A DNA stretch of 8,431 bases, taken from JANXSD01 sp043758125. Its GTDB lineage: Bacteria; Bacteroidota; Bacteroidia; AKYH767-A; OLB10. The stretch lies in NCBI GenBank assembly GCA_043758125.1, contig JAYVOC010000070.1, positions 1 through 8,431 of the forward strand. Reading direction: 5' to 3'. The position numbers and the translations under genes are program-made. Below, in pieces: positions 6,592-8,431 of this stretch (its first letter is position 1; each line of letters starts with the position of its first letter). Below the pieces are notes generated by a model. It was not told the origin of the DNA and did no database searches. It saw nothing but the letters and a program-made list of their open reading frames with translations.

Positions 6592-8431
6592 AGTTGTTTG
6601 ATCACCAATTCGAGGACAATTTGTTGAAGCGATGTTATCAAGTACACGAACATTCGTTGTTCCGCAAGCATTTGAAGCTTTAACAGTCATTGTTTGACCA
6701 GATACAGGAACCGTTGTTTTTACAATAATTGATTTAGTTCCTTGTCCTGATACTATTATTAATCCACGTGTAACTGTCCAAGTATAATTGTTAGCTCCAG
6801 TTATTGTTGGGATGCTAAATGTTGTATTAACATTCGTACAGAATGATAAAGGCCCTGCTATAGTTGTAGGAAAGGAAGGTGCACTTATCACCGAAAGCGA
6901 ACGAGTAGATCCAACACCACAATTATTAACAGCAGCAACAGTTATATTTCCACCAGTGAATGTTCCGTTAAAGGAAACTATAATTGAAGTTCCCGAATTT
7001 GATCCTTGAATTGTTACACCAGCAGGCACGGTCCATGTGTAGCTCGATGCACCAGTAACTGGAGCGGAGATGGAATAGGTTACTCCCGAAGCATTACATA
7101 CACCTGAAGTTAATCCGTTGATTGCAATTGGAGCGGTTAATATATTAGTTGTTACAAGTCGTGTTCTTACTAAACTAGTACCGCAACCATTTGAAGCGGA
7201 AACACTAATTATTCCACCTGAGAATGCCGCAGTAAATTGAACGTTGAGAACATTAGAATTAGCGCCATTTAATATTGTTACTCCAGTTGGAACTGACCAA
7301 GTATAGTAGCTCGCGCGAGCAACAATTGCAATTGAATAAGTAGCAATATTTCCTTGACAAGCTTTATCAATTCCAGAGATAGAACCAGGTTGAACAGGAG
7401 CAGATATTTGAACTGATATTGGTAAGCTACTTGGAGTACTGCTTCCACAACCATTGCTATTATTTGCTTGTACAGAAATCAATCCACCAATACCATTATG
7501 TACAGCTGCCGTGTTAAAGTTTACCGTAATTGATGTTGTTCCTTGTCCGGATAAAATATTAACTCCAGAAGGAACTGACCAAGTATAAGTTGATGCGTTA
7601 AGTACTGGAGCGATGCTGTAAGTGGTAGTATATCCTGCAGCTGTAGGATTACATAATTGAGATAATCCATTTATTGATCCTGCGTTTACCGGAACTGTAG
7701 TGAATGATACTAATAATTGATCAACACCAGGAGTACACGGTAATGTTGCATTTGTTGTTAATGTTAATGTTACAGAACCAGAAGAATAATCAGCAACAGA
7801 TGGATTGTAAATAGCGTTGAGTGCTGCTGCAGAAGGTGAAAATGTTCCAGTTCCATTTGATGACCAAGTAGCATTCGTTGCGCCTCCAGCAATTGCACCT
7901 GTTAAATTAACATTCGATCCTGAACAAACAGTTTGATCATTACCTGCATTTGCAATTGGCGCATTTACACATAAACAACCTTCATCAATAAAGCCATTGC
8001 AATTGTTATCGATTCCGTCTCCACAAATTTCTGTGTTGCCTGGGAATGCAACAGCTGATGCATCGTTACAGTCTAAATTGTTATTTGAGTAACCACTTGG
8101 AGCTGTTGCACTGCAAGATAAAATAGTAGAGGAAGGATTTCCATAACCATCTCCGTCATTATCTGCATAGTAAGTAATCTTGTTTGTTATTGTCAACACC
8201 AACGTTTTAACATCGGTACAACCAGCTGCATTCAATCCAGTAACAGAGTATGTTCCAGAAGTTGTGTAAGTGACATTATTCGCAGACCAAGTATAAGAAT
8301 CACATGCTGTGATTGATGATGAACTTGCAGTAGAATTGTTAATTGTCAACACTAATGTTTTAACATCCGTACAACCAGCTGCATTCAATCCAGTAACAGA
8401 GTATGTTCCAGAAGTTGTGTAAGTGACATTA
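6325..8431 (-). CDS. Large modular secreted protein with T9SS type A sorting domain (3' part; 5' end off window)
   Basis: This is the C-terminal end (about 700 codons) of a T9SS cargo protein, expected to cross the outer membrane and be released or attached to the cell surface. Numbering from position 8388, the modules are: repeats with the core TACDSYTW...NAAGCTD (1-68), a MopE-like Asp/Cys motif (71-138), an Ig/PKD-like module (141-233, AGNDQTVCSGSNVNLTG), four PKD-like repeats (about 235-590) each centred on YTWSVP-type strands, and the sorting domain (about 600-687). The frame stays open to the right edge. The TTG at 8388 is simply the Leu of a repeat, so no true start or signal peptide is visible. 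The composition is rich in Ser, Thr, Asn and Gly, as in surface adhesin-like proteins. No catalytic domain is seen in this part. Its specific function is unknown; adhesion or a structural role is likely. Confidence 0.93.
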   Translation of the reverse strand, partial: NVTYTTSGTYSVTGLNAAGCTDVKTLVLTINNSTASSSSITACDSYTWSANNVTYTTSGTYSVTGLNAAGCTDVKTLVLTITNKITYYADNDGDGYGNPSSTILSCSATAPSGYSNNNLDCNDASAVAFPGNTEICGDGIDNNCNGFIDEGCLCVNAPIANAGNDQTVCSGSNVNLTGAIAGGATNATWSSNGTGTFSPSAAALNAIYNPSVADYSSGSVTLTLTTNATLPCTPGVDQLLVSFTTVPVNAGSINGLSQLCNPTAAGYTTTYSIAPVLNASTYTWSVPSGVNILSGQGTTSITVNFNTAAVHNGIGGLISVQANNSNGCGSSTPSSLPISVQISAPVQPGSISGIDKACQGNIATYSIAIVARASYYTWSVPTGVTILNGANSNVLNVQFTAAFSGGIISVSASNGCGTSLVRTRLVTTNILTAPIAINGLTSGVCNASGVTYSISAPVTGASSYTWTVPAGVTIQGSNSGTSIIVSFNGTFTGGNITVAAVNNCGVGSTRSLSVISAPSFPTTIAGPLSFCTNVNTTFSIPTITGANNYTWTVTRGLIIVSGQGTKSIIVKTTVPVSGQTMTVKASNACGTTNVRVLDNIASTNCPRIGDQTTSLNLIAYPNPVSDILTVGFNSSTDQNVTTKLYTVKLIDATGRVINTETNIANAGNNQVEMSVKGLASGLYLIQFQIGDHKEQIRIVVN
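6619..7686 (-). repeat. Four tandem PKD-like repeats (about 85-96 residues each)
   Basis: Four successive modules are encoded at about 7686-7399, 7398-7144, 7143-6883 and 6882-6619. Each runs: a Gly-Ile/Leu turn, a Cys, a TYSI-like strand, A-S-x-YTWSVPxGV (YTWTVTRGL in the last), a polar loop, a V-x-F strand (V-K-T in the last) and a NxCG-type ending with a second Cys. They resemble the PKD-like/Ig-like domains of Bacteroidota surface proteins. Similarity extends to DNA: 7562-7587 and 7280-7305 match over 26 bp with two differences, at the YTWSVP coding site. Two conserved Cys per repeat could form a disulfide after export. Confidence 0.82.
7975..8178 (-). other. Coding segment for MopE-like Asp/Cys-rich metal-binding motif
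   Basis: The segment reads YYADNDGDGYGN, then a Cys, DCNDASAVAFPGNTEICGDG, then IDNNCNGFIDEGC. This is the pattern annotated as the putative metal-binding motif related to MopE: DxDGDGYG, DCNDxxxxxxPGxxEIC and GIDNxCxGxIDEGC. DNDGDGYG resembles a calcium-binding loop. Which metal is bound, if any, cannot be told from the sequence. It separates the N-terminal Cys repeats from the PKD-like part. Confidence 0.85.
8189..8431 (-). repeat. Near-identical tandem coding repeat, 153-bp period (array continues off window)
   Basis: Positions 8189-8278 and 8342-8431 align over 90 bp with only three differences. The period is 153 bp (51 codons). The protein unit has the core TACDSYTWSANNVTYTTSGT followed by YSVTGLNAAGCTDVKTLVLT. 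It is a common Bacteroidota surface-protein repeat with two Cys. The second copy is cut by the window edge, so the full copy number is unknown. Confidence 0.92.

Noticed and set aside
6788..7009. Plus-strand 73-codon open frame
   Set aside because: Antisense to the PKD-like repeats; its sequence is a by-product of the repeat codons.
8386..8388. TTG as the start of the cargo protein
   Set aside because: This Leu codon is inside a repeat whose other copy has Leu at the same place, and the frame continues upstream to the window edge.
8189..8431. CRISPR-like array
   Set aside because: The repeats are long (90 bp), coding, in frame, with conserved protein sequence between them; there are no short palindromic repeats or variable spacers.

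Overview
The window looks like chromosome of a Bacteroidota (Bacteroidetes) bacterium. Three independent things point there: a PorX-type response regulator with a PglZ effector domain, a large secreted protein ending in a type IX secretion (T9SS) type A sorting domain, and Bacteroidota-style promoter boxes (TAnnTTTG) in place of E. coli-like promoters. The DNA is AT-rich, the genes are tightly packed, and no clear Shine-Dalgarno sequences are seen. I cannot name a genus.

Layout. On the minus strand, positions 1-2847 carry, in transcription order, an HD-domain phosphohydrolase gene (TTG start at 2847), lpxD (start 1547) and the 5' part of lpxC (start 494, running off the left edge). LpxD and LpxC are consecutive committed steps of lipid A biosynthesis in reverse order (deacetylation by LpxC, then N-acylation by LpxD). 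A short divergent promoter region (2848-3043) separates these from a plus-strand run: porX (3044-4600), tsaE (4597-5019) and an alanine-dehydrogenase-family gene (5012-6235). These three overlap by 4 and 8 nt and are very probably one operon. A long hairpin with A- and T-tracts (6256-6298) can terminate transcription from both sides. Convergent to it is the 3' part of a very large minus-strand gene (6325 to beyond 8431). It encodes a secreted, modular protein: Cys-containing 51-residue repeats, a MopE-like Asp-rich metal-binding motif, an Ig/PKD-like module, four PKD-like repeats and the T9SS C-terminal sorting domain.

How the parts may work together. PorX is the known response regulator of the T9SS, and the window also holds a T9SS cargo gene and lipid A genes; some T9SS cargo is anchored to LPS, but a functional link here is inference from proximity. 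TsaE (tRNA t6A synthesis) and the Ald-family enzyme look like housekeeping genes that share the porX transcript.

Most worth a second look: the Ald-family protein has Gln where alanine dehydrogenase has its catalytic His; two predicted phosphohydrolases of nucleotide-type substrates (the HD protein and the PorX PglZ domain) sit back to back; lpxD and lpxC lie in the same frame separated by one stop codon; and near-identical 153-bp-period repeats in the cargo gene differ only at synonymous sites. I see no clearly new multi-gene system, no RNA genes, no insertion sequence and no CRISPR.
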